Assembly: GCA_025093555.1 (NCBI GenBank)
Contig: JAIWNF010000006.1
Span: 744,001 to 808,000 of the forward strand
Direction: 5' to 3'
Length of the DNA: 64,000 nucleotides
Origin: Circinella umbellata
Lineage: Eukaryota; Mucoromycota; Mucoromycetes; Mucorales; Lichtheimiaceae
In this document: positions 22,556 through 34,290 of the stretch, one piece after another
Position numbering within the stretch: the first letter of the stretch is position 1
How the letters are laid out: the number at the start of each line of letters is the position of its first letter
Position numbers and translations under genes: made by a program
Notes under the pieces: generated by a model
The model's database searches: none
What the model was told of the DNA's origin: nothing
The model's input: only the letters and a program-made list of their open reading frames with translations

Positions 22556-24085
22556 TTACAGAATGGTATTAATTATTTCTAGCTCATTATTAGATGCATT
22601 TTTTGCAAGTTGGTAAATTTCACCGTCGTCAAAGTAATCACAAAGACCATAAAGTTCAATATGACGTAAAGATTTACTAGTAGTAAGTGCTTTCAAATGA
22701 TCCCTTTTCATATCTACATGATGAAGGTCCATCCTCTCGAGTAATGGTAGCTTGGAAATGTTTTGCACCAACATTTTGTAAACTCTATCATCTTCATATT
22801 CTTTATGATCAATAGAAAGATGAGTCAAACTCTTAATTTTTGATGCAGTCAAGACAATGGCATCGTTCATTTCATTGGTTTCCTCGAGGCATAACGTGGT
22901 TAACAGTGACAATGGTGGTGATGATAAATTTGTTTTTGTTGTTGCTGTGAGGATGGTATTGTTGCTATTACTTCTTCTCTCAAATATTTTTAAAACGTCG
23001 TGCATTTTATTAAGATCAAAGCTACAGTTGTACAAATCAAGTTTGGTAAATTTGGGCATTTTGATAATAGCATCCAATACACTGTTCGGAATCGAATTTT
23101 GACCATATAACACCAACGATTGTAAATTGGGAGTCTGTTGATTAATGACACTCTTGCTGTCGTTCAGTGTTGTTATGATGGCAGGTAATAAATATTTACA
23201 GGTCAATGTGCCACATCGATACTGATTGGTCAAGCTGAATTCAGTTAAGTTTATCAACTTGAACAGATGTAAATCATTTGTCCATTTTCTCCAATCGTCG
23301 TCACTGGTACTTGTATTCTGGCAAAAATCGATTAATAAAAAAGATATTGTATGATGGTAATTCTTAATCAATTGTAATAACGTGTGTGGCGAAGCAATAC
23401 TAGAAACTTTGATATATTTTAAGCCAGGTGAAGTATTATAGAATGCTCGATATGAAATTTACAATTGTAGGCTGAGTTATGATGTACTACTTCAAGTTTA
23501 TTGATGCTCTGGCCATGTTTTTGAACTGCTGTATAAATGCTATCGTCACAGTTTAAAATCGCTAACCGCGAAAGATGTGGAGAATTTTTCAAGAGTTTCT
23601 GTAATTCAGTACGATTCATTTTATCTTTTTTACAAGCTGAGGGTAATATGAGTTCTTTTAGTGATGTATTTTGTTGTGCTGTTAATGTAATTGGTAAGAA
23701 TACTTGACAATCAGGATTGACGACAACATAGCGTAACATCGTGAGGTTCTTGCAAATATTAAGAATATCAGATAAGTTTGGGGGAAAATTGGCACTCATG
23801 TTATAAAATTGTAGATCTAGAGTCGTCAATGTCTTTGAAAACGCATTCAAGGCGAGATACAACTCTGTATATGAAACAAGACGCCTAATATTATCTAATC
23901 TATCTTAATATTATAGGTACGTAGAAAATAGATAATCAATTTAATCTGAATGTTTTTTTTTACTGTTTTATTACTACTTACAATCATAACCATGTTCAAT
24001 CGTTAATGAGTGCGATATTGGAAATTGGGTTGTTTGAAAAAGCTTCCTTTTTTTCGTACAAATCACCATACGTTCGAGGAAACAC
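22556..24085 (-). pseudogene. LRR protein of F-box/LRR type, 5'-truncated and frameshifted
   Basis: Two readable exons: about 24085-23982 (contains FQTTQFPISHSLTIEHGYD), then a GTAAGT donor and an acceptor at 23904, then 23903-22556. The body has a chain of leucine-rich repeats (LTTLDLQFYNMS, FTKLDLYNCSF, LPLLERMDLHHVDM, LRHIELYGLCDYF). This matches fungal F-box/LRR proteins, but no F-box remains. The reading frame shifts once near 23455-23462: NSAYNCK ends in one frame and SYRAFYNTSPGLKYIK continues in the next, as if one T were missing from a T-run. Upstream of about 24085 the coding sequence stops where an 18S rRNA fragment starts. Probably a broken gene; a sequencing slip could explain only the frameshift. 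Confidence 0.65.
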
Positions 24086-24089
24086 GAAA

Positions 24090-24410
24090 TACATCACATC
24101 TTGGATAAAAACCAACGTGGGGTAAAACCTGGTCTTCGGTCGCTCATAGTATCTTTGCCGGTTTTCAGTTTAATCTGGAGCCAGTTCATTCGATTTTCTG
24201 CCCTATCATTACTTTTGATTGCACGATGGGGGCCTACAATGGCTTCTACGGGTAACGGGGAATAAGGGTTCGATTCCGAAGAGGGAGTCTAAAAAACGGC
24301 TACCAAATCCAAGGAAGGCAGCAGGCGCGCAAATTACCCAATCCCGACACAGATACAATATACCTTTTTATCAATAATGGAAAAAGCGTATATCGAGCAA
24401 TTGACACCCA
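24090..24410 (+). rRNA. Degenerate partial 18S rRNA copy (rDNA fragment)
   Basis: The core 24225-24345 is nearly identical to the conserved 5' third of eukaryotic SSU rRNA: ACGGGTAACGGGGAATAAGG, GGTTCGATTCCGAAGAGGGA, ACGGCTACCAAATCCAAGGA, AGGCAGCAGGCGCGCAAATT and ACCCAATCCCGACAC follow each other. Weaker matches extend left (GGATAAAAACCAA, TTTCTGCCCTATCA) and right (GAGCAATTGACA). Compared with the conserved 18S sequence, most changes in the core are C-to-T or G-to-A (GGAGAGG to GAAGAGG, GCCTGAG to GTCTAAA). It is an isolated, non-functional fragment, not an rDNA unit: no 5.8S or 28S sequence was seen nearby. Confidence 0.85.
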
Positions 24411-24489
24411 TGATTTGTATAATCGATATTTATATGGTGGATATTTTGGTTCAGGAATATATGGTAATGATTTGAGTATTTTATTCAAG

Positions 24490-25330
24490 TAGCATTGCGT
24501 AACTAATGTCGATTTTAGTTTTTTCCTTTAAAGTTTTTCCTTCTGAAGTGGTGTGATAGGTGGCGAATTTTGCTATGTATGATTCAACATCACCCATCGC
24601 TTTCCGTAAGTCTCCTTTTACTTTCATCTTATCCTCTTGACAAGCTAGCGACATAGTTTCACCCGCTATAAAAGAAAAAATAATAATAATTAGTAGCTAA
24701 GACAACAATCGTGAAATAACAAATAGCACGGATGAAAATTTGAAATTCTCACCATTGTGAAAAATTCGTAACTTCACATCCGAAATATGATTTCAATAGG
24801 TGACACCAGTATATAGCAATACTGGATGTTTCCGAACACTCTTCAAGATACTTACCAGAAAGCATGAATCTCCGGACTAATAAAGAGAATGCGTATTTGT
24901 ACTGTTAATACACGAACAATTTCATCCATGTTAGTTTATGACTTACATGTGCCGGCAAATGTTTCTTATTCTTCGTTCTTCTTCATTATTAGGGCAACCT
25001 CAGCAGTGGAGGTATAATCGTTTCTATTTTAGGTTCAAATGTATTCGTTTTAGCAAGCCGATGATTTTCTCCATCAGCGAGTTGCAGAAAAAAATAAAAT
25101 ACCCGCACCCAGGGGATGCCCCATCTTTTACTTGATTTTTTTTAGCTCCTCCAAATAGCAACCCCTCCATTTGCAGGATCAATTTTACAAAAAATGTATT
25201 TTAGCACCGCTGCTGGGCTTGACTTTGGTCGGCATAATATCAACAGGCAATAAATTACCTCTTTTTATTGTCAGTTAACTAAAATGTTCAAAAAAGTCAG
25301 TGAGCCAATGAATTTACCGAAAGAAATGGT
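24490..25330 (-). pseudogene. Decayed downstream exons of an orphan gene
   Basis: Minus-strand coding-like pieces: ILQMEGLLFGGAKK and neighbours (about 25200-25050), KYAFSLLVRRFML before a GTAAGT donor (about 24893-24850), HISDVKLRIFHN before a GTGAGA donor (about 24790-24752), and after a TTTTATAG acceptor AGETMSLACQEDKMKVKG continuing to KTKIDISYAMLL (about 24668-24490). The last exon is cleanly open for about 60 codons; the middle ones are broken by stops. It may once have formed one gene with the four exons upstream (25547-26131). Confidence 0.4.
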
Positions 25331-25366
25331 AAAGGTAAATAATAATTAGTGGGATAGTATGTTCAT

Positions 25367-25370
<4 letters not shown>

Positions 25371-25430
<60 letters not shown>
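25371..25430. repeat. (TA)n(GA)n compound microsatellite
   Basis: About 13 TA units followed directly by about 16 GA units. Confidence 0.9.
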
Positions 25431-25431
<1 letters not shown>

Positions 25432-25546
25432 TAATATGGAAGGCGCGAGAAGAAGGGAAAAAGGGAAGAGTAGTGTAAATAAAGAACGATTGAGCAAGAT
25501 TGACTCTGTACTTTTCATATTTACAATATCAATCTGTCTATAAGCT

Positions 25547-26131
25547 TTATTCAGATACGTGCAATTTCCAGCTTTTTCCAAGCTGATATAATTGTGAGCC
25601 CTGGTAATCTGACGAAAAATCAACAATTCCATTTCGACTAAGGCGAAAGTAATATGTTAGCGATATAATATCATAAACTGTTTTTTCTTTTTTGCTACTT
25701 ACGACTCAAAGTATCTTTCATTGGCCCTACCAAATGATCCACAGCTGAGAACCGCCAATTTTTCACCCAACGTCCCGGTCATTCCAGGGGCAGGTTTACT
25801 GTCGACGGCACTTGCTTAATATTGTTTGATACAAAAAAGAACCATGTTCATGTTAAGGAGCGTGGTATATACTTTATTGGTAATAATAATAATAATAATA
25901 TACTAGCCATACCAACACTACTTGAAATTTCTTAATTCAATCATCGTTATAATACCTGATTCACTCTTTGTCCTTTCATCTTTCATGTGTTTCTTTGACA
26001 ATGTGTGCTGTTCATTAAAAAGAGAGCTTTATATATCTAAAACACACCTTTCTTTGTTTTGCTTCTTTATCTAATAGTTGATAAGAGCTTTGCTTCAACG
26101 GTTTTTCTTCCTCTTTTGTTTTATTAGCCAT
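25547..26131 (-). CDS. Small four-exon orphan gene (112 aa)
   Basis: No exon is long enough to stand out, but the parts join cleanly: 26131-26048, 26007-25956, 25814-25703, 25637-25547. Donors are GTGTGT, GTATTA and GTAAGT; acceptors are AACAG, TTAAG and CTTAG. The first intron is only 40 nt. The joined frame starts MANKTKEEEKPLKQSS, is Lys/Glu-rich for 45 residues, and then has a compact segment (MTGTLGEKLAVLSCGSFG, IVDFSSDYQGSQLYQLGK) before a stop. All phases agree over three introns with no stop, which is unlikely by chance. The family is unknown. It may be the surviving 5' part of a longer gene whose 3' exons decay further down. Confidence 0.5.
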
Positions 26132-26279
26132 ACTACTAAAAAGTTTAGATTTTATAAAATCCAAAAAACAAGAAGTTACAATATTACAACACCAAATAAA
26201 TCCCATTATTATTATCTTACACAAGGTAGCTTTCCATAATATGATATTTTTGTATCATACTCTCGAATATAGCTTTGAA

Positions 26280-26410
26280 TTTATGATCGAACTGGGGTTT
26301 GGGGGCTTGCCTCCAACTTGGGGGTCAGGTCAGGAACCTCCTTGCAACGTGCACGCGTTGGATGGCACGAAGCGAAGCGAAGTGGCTCATTCCGTCGAAT
26401 GAAGCAAGAC
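26280..26410. repeat. Dispersed repeat, copy 1 (partner near 37890-38020)
   Basis: Shares AACCTCCTTGCAAC-like and GAAGCGAAGCG motifs with 37890-38020 and is GC-rich compared with its flanks. No coding frame. Confidence 0.45.
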
Positions 26411-26972
26411 AGAAACCGCTTTAAGTTTCTAAATTCATTAAAAGGCGTAAATTACAAATAATAAATTGGTCAAAGAATTTATATTGTGTACCTCATGTGC
26501 TTCTTCATATCGATTCACTTTGAATCTAATTTTCAATAATTCTTTTTTTGTTTTACAACAAGACTTCTTGTCTACCCAGCTTGTCTAATCTATCCAATAG
26601 TTCCCGTGACATATTGGACTATTGATGCACTTTTTAATTTTAAAATTATGAAAATTCTCTGTTCGTGGGCGCGATCGAAAGCAAATCCTGTATCGTCTGT
26701 TAGGTAACTGATAAAATTCAATCATGCACAACTTTAAAAAAATATATTTCGTGCTTTCTCTTTAGATGGGTTTGTAACAGCTGTGTTCACCCAAGTAAGA
26801 CTCGTATTATCATTGATACTGGGTATATTTGGGCGTGAGAGCTAGCCTTACGGGATACGATTTGCGTTGAAAGGACATATGCTGTTGTAGCCTCTAGTTT
26901 CATTATGTGCACAGTGGAAACAGTAATATAAAAAGAGCGGTATTTTTGAACGAACGCTGCTAGTTGGTGACC
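26411..26972. other. Gap upstream of the 26973 candidate gene
   Basis: No open frame or repeat that I can support. Confidence 0.45.
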
Positions 26973-27477
26973 ATGAGGTTTGATTATGGACTGGTTCCAT
27001 TGTTGTCCGAATATAACTCTAGTGATATTGTTACGGTAAGATTTGTTTTTTGACGAGGATGAGCTGGAACGGTATACACAATGATGTCAATTCATGCATA
27101 TATATATACTGTATATATATCATGCTCTACTATGCTGAGGTATTGATTATTTCTTTTAGATAGAGTTGTACCTGCTTAATTATATTATTAGAAGACTTTT
27201 TATCAGCTATGCTTTACTATTAACACTAAAATACATAATAAACGATCGCATTATAAATCTATATCAACGTTTGATAAAATATATCTTTCTTCATGCTGTC
27301 AATATATGTAATACCTTTGGTAGAGACTATTTTAATTTAACTTATATATTACGGTACTTTATATACGTACAACAATCCCATCCAGTGACACGTCTTGTGT
27401 TATATAAGACATGGAACGAGCGTAAACTATGTAATACGAAAAGTTTTTTTCGTTTCCTCCTCAAGTTCTATGCATGA
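26973..27477 (+). CDS. Candidate two-exon hydrophobic small protein (126 aa)
   Basis: Exon 26973-27035 (MRFDYGLVPLLSEYNSSDIVT) ends at a GTAAGA donor. After a 124-nt intron with a TTTCTTTTAG acceptor, exon 27160-27477 continues in phase (IELYLLNYIIRRLF...). The second exon is rich in Ile, Leu, Tyr and Phe and could form two membrane helices with basic ends. No family is recognised. AT-rich sequence can mimic such proteins, so the good splice sites are the main support. Confidence 0.35.
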
Positions 27478-28014
27478 TAAATCCTTAGTAGAATTTCGAC
27501 TCTCACGCACATGAATTTTCTTGTTTGGTAAATTCGATATGGTTTAAACCACTGTGATGCAAAATTTGTTCCGATTGTCGATAATGGTCTTCTTTCGCTC
27601 GGTACCTTATTTAGTACGGTTAATGACTTCCATACTATTTTCATGTCCTTCTACCACAAGGTCACCCTCGTTACCTGTTGTATTCGCAATCATTCTTCAT
27701 TTTTATTATAGATGATATGTCGATTATCGCTACTAGAGTTTAAACCGAATTCAAATGAAATTTTGTGAAATTTACTACTATTATTATCTCCCTTGCTGTT
27801 GCACCAGACGCTCTTCTTGACGATTATTAAAAGATTATACTGATTATTACTATTGAAAATTGACATGAATTTAGGTGAAATCCACTCAAGTCCATTATCA
27901 TCAAGTGTATTTCATATTATTACAGCAACAGGGCAAAGTAAGGAAGTCATTTTCAGCAATATTAGCAATGTTAATCTCATTGTCACAAACATCATTACAC
28001 CGGAGCCCCAATTA

Positions 28015-28125
28015 ATTCCAGATACGTTAACTTTCACACCGTCAATAACTGCACTGAAATTCAAGGAATAAAAAAAAATTGACTTAATAAAATTTTCACA
28101 TTCTCATTTTTTTCACTTTCAAAGC
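28015..28125. mobile_element. Decayed copy of the 8690-8845 MITE
   Basis: Aligns by eye with 8705-8815: CGTTAA.TTT.ACACC, TCAATAACT/CCAATAACT, and AAAATTTCACATTC.C followed by TTTCACTTTCA.AGC. The terminal inverted repeats are no longer clear. Confidence 0.5.
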
Positions 28126-28699
28126 AAACAGAGAGTATTCTATAAGAATAATTGTATTCAGATAAAGTTTTTTTAGTCCAAGAATATTCGTCAGCCAGAC
28201 AGCTTATTTTGAATCTTGGCGTTTGAAGATCTTTCTTTTCCATGGAGCCAAGAATAGTACTTATTTTATACATGTTTTCTGAATCGATTCTTGCCCACCG
28301 TTCGATATTTTAAAGTTATTTTGTTGGTCACTGTCATTTGAATAGTAAACAGTGAAAAGATAAATGTAAAATCACACTGGCAAAGAAGGTTGAATAAAAG
28401 TGTGTACTTAAACTTTGTAAGGTTATTGAAAACTACAGCCAACTCCCAGGTTTTTGCAACTTTGAGATTTCCAATTTTTTTTTTTGTTGTAGAACCACAG
28501 ATTTGCTACAAGTGGGAGTTGGTATTTTCTTCTATATTATCAATAATAAATTATACAATATATCCATTGTTTTTTCTTTTGCATTTGTTGTTTTTTTTCA
28601 ACGTTGTATTAAGTACACTTACTACATCCCGTATGGTGCAGGTGCGAGCATGTAGTTGAGTAGAGTATTTAATGCTGTTTTTTAAAAGTCGAATTTAGG

Positions 28700-28960
28700 A
28701 GCGCAAACTTATGGTATTAACCGATTTCTCATACACGGATTTTCTATAGTTTTTTTTTTCTATTCGTGGGAAAAGCTATACATTACTTCGACCAAGAAGG
28801 TGTATCTGGAAAGAAGATAAACGCAACTGGTCGTAGTACGAGAACGATTAAAGGACTTTGTCAACTTTCCAAACTAGTATATTCGAACAAAGAGTTCCAA
28901 ATCGTTCTACGTTCTCTCAGATACTGAATAAGAACGCGAGATTCCACTTCGTGGTGGTGC
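28700..28960 (+). repeat. Dispersed repeat with coding-like content, copy 1 (partner at 38440-38700)
   Basis: Both copies read AAATT/AACTT...GTATTA..CGATTT.CTCA, then TATCTATAG-like sequence, GGAAAA.G, a run with ACTTCRACCAAGAAG, AAAGGACTTTRTCAA and a CAAA/CGT.CT end. Copy 1 has an open stretch (KAIHYFDQEGVSGKKI...KGLCQLSKLVYSNK). Probably pieces of an old transposon ORF. Confidence 0.5.
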
Positions 28961-30191
28961 TAAGTCTCCACCAAGGAAAACTATTACGTGTTGAATGAGA
29001 GGGAAGTATCATACTGTATATGCTTAATTATAGTGTGTCTTTACACTTGCCTACTTTATCATTATACTATAAAAACTCATTGGATGCTCATTCTTATTTA
29101 ATATCTCAAAGCATCGATAAAGCTATCGATCTGTGAATTTGAGTCCTAAAATTGAAACCTTCTGTTCAATTGAAATGTAATTACTGCTACTGGTCGTAAC
29201 CTCGCTGAGAAGTTAGGTTACCCAGAATTCTTATATACCATTACAGTATTAGTTAAGTTTTTCAGAAATCACAGACCCGATCTTTTTTTGGGAAAAAGCA
29301 TCTTTGTTGTATTGTTGAGTTTATGATGGTACTTTTCTTTAAAACATATGTTATTTATAACAAGGTAATATTTTTTATAATTCTTTGCCACATAATGGAA
29401 ATCGACAGTAATCAATATATGAGTTTGTTTACTTCCTTGAAAAAAAAAACGACAGCATTGCATAAAAAAAGCTTTGGACAATATATCATAATTAAGCTCT
29501 GTAGTGTATGGAATATATTCTATTGGTAAAAGTAAAATATTTTATGAAAATTAAACTTTTTCTTTTCCGAGGATTGGGTGATCTATCAATCGAAATGACG
29601 TCGTGTTAATAAAAAAAAGTAGTTTTAGTCTGTTGATAAGGACTTTTTTTTTCATATTTATAATTGATAAAGAATCAAGTGTTGAAAACATGAAAAATGT
29701 GTATCATAGCAATATAAAGAGATGTGTTGAAAATGGTTTTGGTCCTATAATCCTATATAAAGAGATGTAAAAAAAAAAAAGAGTTATGTTGTCAGCAACA
29801 ATTTAAAAATTCCAAAATAAGAGAAATAATGTGAAATCATGCTTTTTCAACTCCCACGACCGGATTTTTTGAACCAGTAAAATCATTTCCAGCCTTTGAA
29901 TCATTATGTCAACCACACATGCTTTTCATATGCAACTATCCGAAATAAATTCGAAAAATGCAACCATATAATAATGTTATGTTATGATTATTTTTAATAT
30001 TGCTCATACAAAAGACTCAACACACATAAAAAAAAACGACAACAACAAATATGCATCATCCTTTTTATTCTTTGTTACTCCTTATTTCTTTCTTTTACCC
30101 TTCTTCCTCTTTTTTTTACACGATATTATTACCACTTACTATTTATATTTGATACTTTAATACAAATACAACATATATATCTTTTTATACC

Positions 30192-30556
30192 ATGTTTGAA
30201 TACGCTACCTCCACAAACACCAACTTTTCATACTTGATGAATTCACTTCCATTCGACATTGTCAATGAAATCTTTTCATACCTTTCACAAGATGACTGTA
30301 TTAATAGTATGGCTGTATGTCGTTCATGGTATGAACGTGTACCTATCTATTCTTTTCACTTGTGGCGAAAAATTGAACTTTTATCTGATGATCAAAATAC
30401 GCGTTTAAAAAATCAACGGTTTCTGCGTTGTCTGGGTCCTCATGTTCGTCAAGTTATATTAAGTCCATCCAACAAAACAGAATTACTTGTATTCTTAGAT
30501 ACCCTTCGTAATCATATGTGTGATATCCAATCTATAGGTAAATAATTATATTCATT

Positions 30557-30598
<42 letters not shown>

Positions 30599-32079
30599 CC
30601 GCGTGTGTTTTCGAATACAGTATTTGTTTCGATTCCATAAACTCCCATAAATTTTGATAACTGACCGTGGGGAAATTATTTTTAGTATTTCGACAATCGA
30701 AAGTGGTTCATCAAGATGTTTATCAAGACGCTTTACAACCATTCAAAAATACATTATCAGAGCTTTCTTTTCAAGACCATCCTTACCGTGTATCCCCTAT
30801 TCATATGATGGCATCATGTCCAAATTTAACGCATTATACCTATCAATTCAGTAATCGTCCTGACTATCATACATATTCACGCGTCGCATCTTCCACTTTT
30901 CTCCCTGAAACTATTCAATTACCTATCAAATACCTTTGTCTCGATACTGGTTCGTATAGTGACTTTAGGTTAAAATCTATTCTTCAACATTGTCCACAAC
31001 TTCGATGTCTTATTGTCAATCAATCTGTACCTACCACATTTGATTTGGATATGTGTTCAAGGTTATGTCCCGAATTGGAATGTCTTGGGTTCCATAATGG
31101 TGTATCACAAGGAGCAGAAAAAAAATGGGAATCCTATGCACGACGTTGTGGTACAAGAAGGTCCAGGGGTTTACGCCATTTTATTTCAGCCGAAATTGGT
31201 GGATATGGAGCAAGGCAAATGGTTCCTTTTTTGAAAAAACATCAACGGACTCTGAAGAGCATACATATCGTTGGTAATAATTACAGACATTATGATAACA
31301 GCACCAATGAACAGCAAGAAGATAAAATCAAGAGTTGGTCCGGTATTCAATCCATTCAAGCACCTCATTTGGAATCAATTCATTTAACAGGCGTGGTATT
31401 AAGAAACGAGTCATTGGGTACCTTTTTACGCCATTCATCACAAGCATTAAAACGAGTGGTACTGGATTATGAACAAATGGATTTTGATGATGATGTTGCT
31501 TATGCATTGGCTTCATTACCTTACTTACGCAAATTGGATATTAGTATCAAGAAGCCGGAAATATTGACATCATGGGAACCCGATATGACATTACTTGGAT
31601 TCAAACGATTTTTGGCCACATCGAATCGACTCGAAAGAATTTCTCTAGGTGGCGATATATTGGTGGATGATGAAATTATGCGAGTCCTTTGTGGTATTAA
31701 AAGTTTAAAGAATTTGGAACTGGATCATCCGAAATGTTATAACGTGACCCATCTCACTGCAAACGGTATATCCTCTTTTTTGACAAGCAATAAGAACAGC
31801 CTTGAATCCTTGACATTTAAAAATGTCGAATCTCTTACAGATGATACCCTCCCAAGTCTCAGGGCGAGCATGGGAAAAAAATCAAGTTTGAGACGATTCG
31901 TATTATCTGGATGTAATGAGATTACTAGTGAAGCATTATTTACTTTTGTACAGAATCAAACTGCTCTACAAGAATTGGTTATCAAGAATTGTATGTCTAT
32001 ATCTAAAAATACAATGATGGAGTTGAATTATAATAATAATAATAGTAGAAGATTAAATATTTTTTTTGAAGAACAATAA
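30192..32079 (+). CDS. F-box/LRR protein (579 aa)
   Basis: Two exons, 30192-30537 and 30686-32079. The join is GTAAAT...TTTTTAG with phase 1, and the intron contains a (TA)16 run. The F-box is at the N-terminus (LPFDIVNEIFSYLSQDDC, CRSWYERVP), residues about 18-60, and would bind Skp1. The rest is a chain of degenerate leucine-rich repeats (LKRVVLDYEQMD, LRKLDISIKKPE, LKNLELDHPKC, LESLTFKNVESL, LRRFVLSGCNEIT, LQELVIKNCMS) that would select a substrate for SCF ubiquitin ligation. Such families are expanded in Mucoromycota and related to the broken copy at 22.6-24.1 kb. The start is supported by a pyrimidine-rich leader and by the F-box beginning 17 residues in. Confidence 0.88.
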
Positions 32080-33164
32080 AAGATACCACGTAATATATAT
32101 CCATATTATATTACATTTTATATGACTTTATTTGTTTTAAGTTGTAAACTTTCGTTACTGTCTATTGTTTGATTTTGCTGATTTGGGGTGTTTTGAACAG
32201 CATAATAATCTATGACCTACAACTTCTGATATCGATATTTTAAACACTATGGTATACTTGTGTGCTTTGCACACGCGTTCCTTTTAATTAAAAAAAATGT
32301 ACATGGCAACAAAATCATTATTCACCATTCTTAATCCCTATACCTAGGAGTTGAGAGTTTTTTGTTGATTTCGGTTACTAATACGTAGACTATTATATTC
32401 TTAACTCTTTAATACTTTTATTTTGTTCATAACTCAGTTAGCTTATTATTTTATCCTGAAATTATATATTAATTGAATTATTTTGTTTTATTTTCTTTAC
32501 GTAAGTATACGTATCGTAAGATAGGATGTTGAAATGTCGTTCGAGATCATTGAAGTGTAGCCAAAAATTTCAAGCCAAAAAGCACTTTTAATTTTTTTTT
32601 TTTTTGGATTGATGATTCAAACCGAAAATGGCATCCCAGTTTCATGTCTTTACCTTATTTTTATTGAGAGTGCTTCTTCCACTGTATATATTACTATGAT
32701 TATTTTACTATACTAGTAGATTCTATCCAAAACCCAACTTTCGTGGCATGGAAGTAATTATTTTATTTTATATTTCCAGATGTATTTCAGTTACCATAGT
32801 AATAATGTGCAAAGACATACACGCGTTGTTATAGAAAAACGTGCATATTTTCTTTTAGCAAAGTGATTTTATGCAGCAATATTTTATTAAAACTCTTTTT
32901 TTTTCTGTTTTGGTAAATAACCGTTTGATTCAAGTAGTTCTATATATTAATACGTTAGTCAGAAACCTCGTATTACTATAAGATTGTTTGACTGAAGTCT
33001 ACGAAAAGAGACATTTTTTAGGACTTATATTTTTCTTCGAACAGGACTCAAATCCGATTATCTTCCTTTTCTCCATATTGAATTGATAGGTAACCTTGGC
33101 AACAAAAACGCACAAAAAAAAAGGGGTAAACGTTTTTTATTTAATAGCGCCACATTATAGTAAT
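32080..33164. other. Gap between the F-box gene and the membrane protein gene
   Basis: AT-rich, with no coding frame, repeat pair or RNA gene that I can support. Confidence 0.5.
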
Positions 33165-34290
33165 TCATCCAGTCCAATCCTTATTATCCTCTCGTAACCA
33201 TCCATTTTTTGTATCACCTAAAAATATACATATAGCAACGAAAGTCATTATCAAGAGAGATCCTGAAAAATCAACAGTAATATTACGTAGAATTAAAAAA
33301 ATAAAGAAATTATTGAGTGCCTTGTATTCAATCAATTTCTTTTTTCTAACCTTAATCATGGAAATAATCAAAACAAACCTTTATCACATCTATTTTTTTA
33401 TATATGTCACAAAACCATGAGGTTTTTAATACCGAGCCAAACGAAAAATATACAACTTCATCAATAATGGCCAGGAGGATAATAAAAGTAGTGGAATAAT
33501 AGGGTACCTCAGGATTGAGTTGGTATGGACCATTTTAAATCGGAGGATCATCGGCATAAAAAAATCCTTTTTGGGTGCAGAACACATAATAACACCGGGA
33601 AAAAGCAAAGAGACTTATTTTTGGAGCAATAGAGATGATCAAAACCTGCTTACAAATAGAAGAACAATGACCATAAGAAATTATTCTTCTAATTTAACAG
33701 AATAGCACGCAGAACCATAGCAAAACTGATGAAATAAACGTGATAAAAGTACTTGTGATTAAGAAAACAAAATAGGACAAAAACGCGCTCGAACCTTCAA
33801 CTAGAAGTTTAATTACTGATGAAATCGTTCATAATAGCAATATGTAATATAACAAGTTTAACCGACCATAACAGCCAAACATTGAAAGTACTAATACAAC
33901 CTTCAATTATATACGTATAAATTTCAGTGGCTATAAAAGACAAGCTTGAAATAATAGCTTGAATACGTATCCCATTTAATAGTCTAACGTTATTCAATTT
34001 ACACACACATAATACACCTCCTTTCCTTCTTCTTCTCGTAAAGAGGCCTATGATTTTTTTGGCACTAGTAACATAGGAGACAAAACTAAACAAGAAAATC
34101 TATTCATCCACGATCAAAATGTTTAGTCAAAACAAATATGTCCATTCACCACAACAACAGGTACTTTTCTCTTCCTCACAGTATATATAGTGTGTATGGT
34201 AATATAAAGCAAAATGGTTTTGATAACATTGCAACTACCTCTAATATAAGAGAAGCCCTCCCCAGTATTACTATTATAAGTATAATTTTA
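33165..34290 (-). CDS. Putative multi-pass membrane protein, intron-rich, exon structure incomplete
   Basis: Several minus-strand stretches encode membrane helices in the right order: ILLYITIHTIYTV (about 34215-34170), ATEIYTYIIEGC and NVWLLWSVKLVILHIA (about 33950-33830), FLSYFVFLITSTFITFISS (about 33790-33720), STTFIILLAIIDEVVYFSFG (about 33495-33430) and FFIFLILRNITVDFSG followed by LLIMTFVAICIFLG (about 33320-33200), with a stop at 33165. Acceptor-like TTTTCTTGTTTAG (about 34108) and short introns fit the style of neighbouring genes, but I could not join all exons without a phase conflict. The overall look is a six- or seven-helix protein, perhaps receptor-like; I cannot name a family. 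It could also be a recent pseudogene. Confidence 0.4.

Larger units (their letters stand above)
27478..30191. other. Repeat-rich intergenic region
   Basis: Contains the decayed MITE copy at 28015-28125, a dispersed coding-like repeat at about 28700-28960 and AT-rich filler. The last 150 bp before 30192 are T/C-rich and likely the promoter and leader of the F-box gene. Confidence 0.55.

Noticed and set aside
23405..23462. An intron (GTAAAT...TTTCTAG) bridging the two LRR frames
   Set aside because: Its removal gives the wrong phase and an early stop; a one-base indel explains the join better.
24090..24410. A working rDNA unit
   Set aside because: Only about 320 bp of the SSU is present, it is diverged at universally conserved sites, and no ITS, 5.8S or LSU sequence follows.
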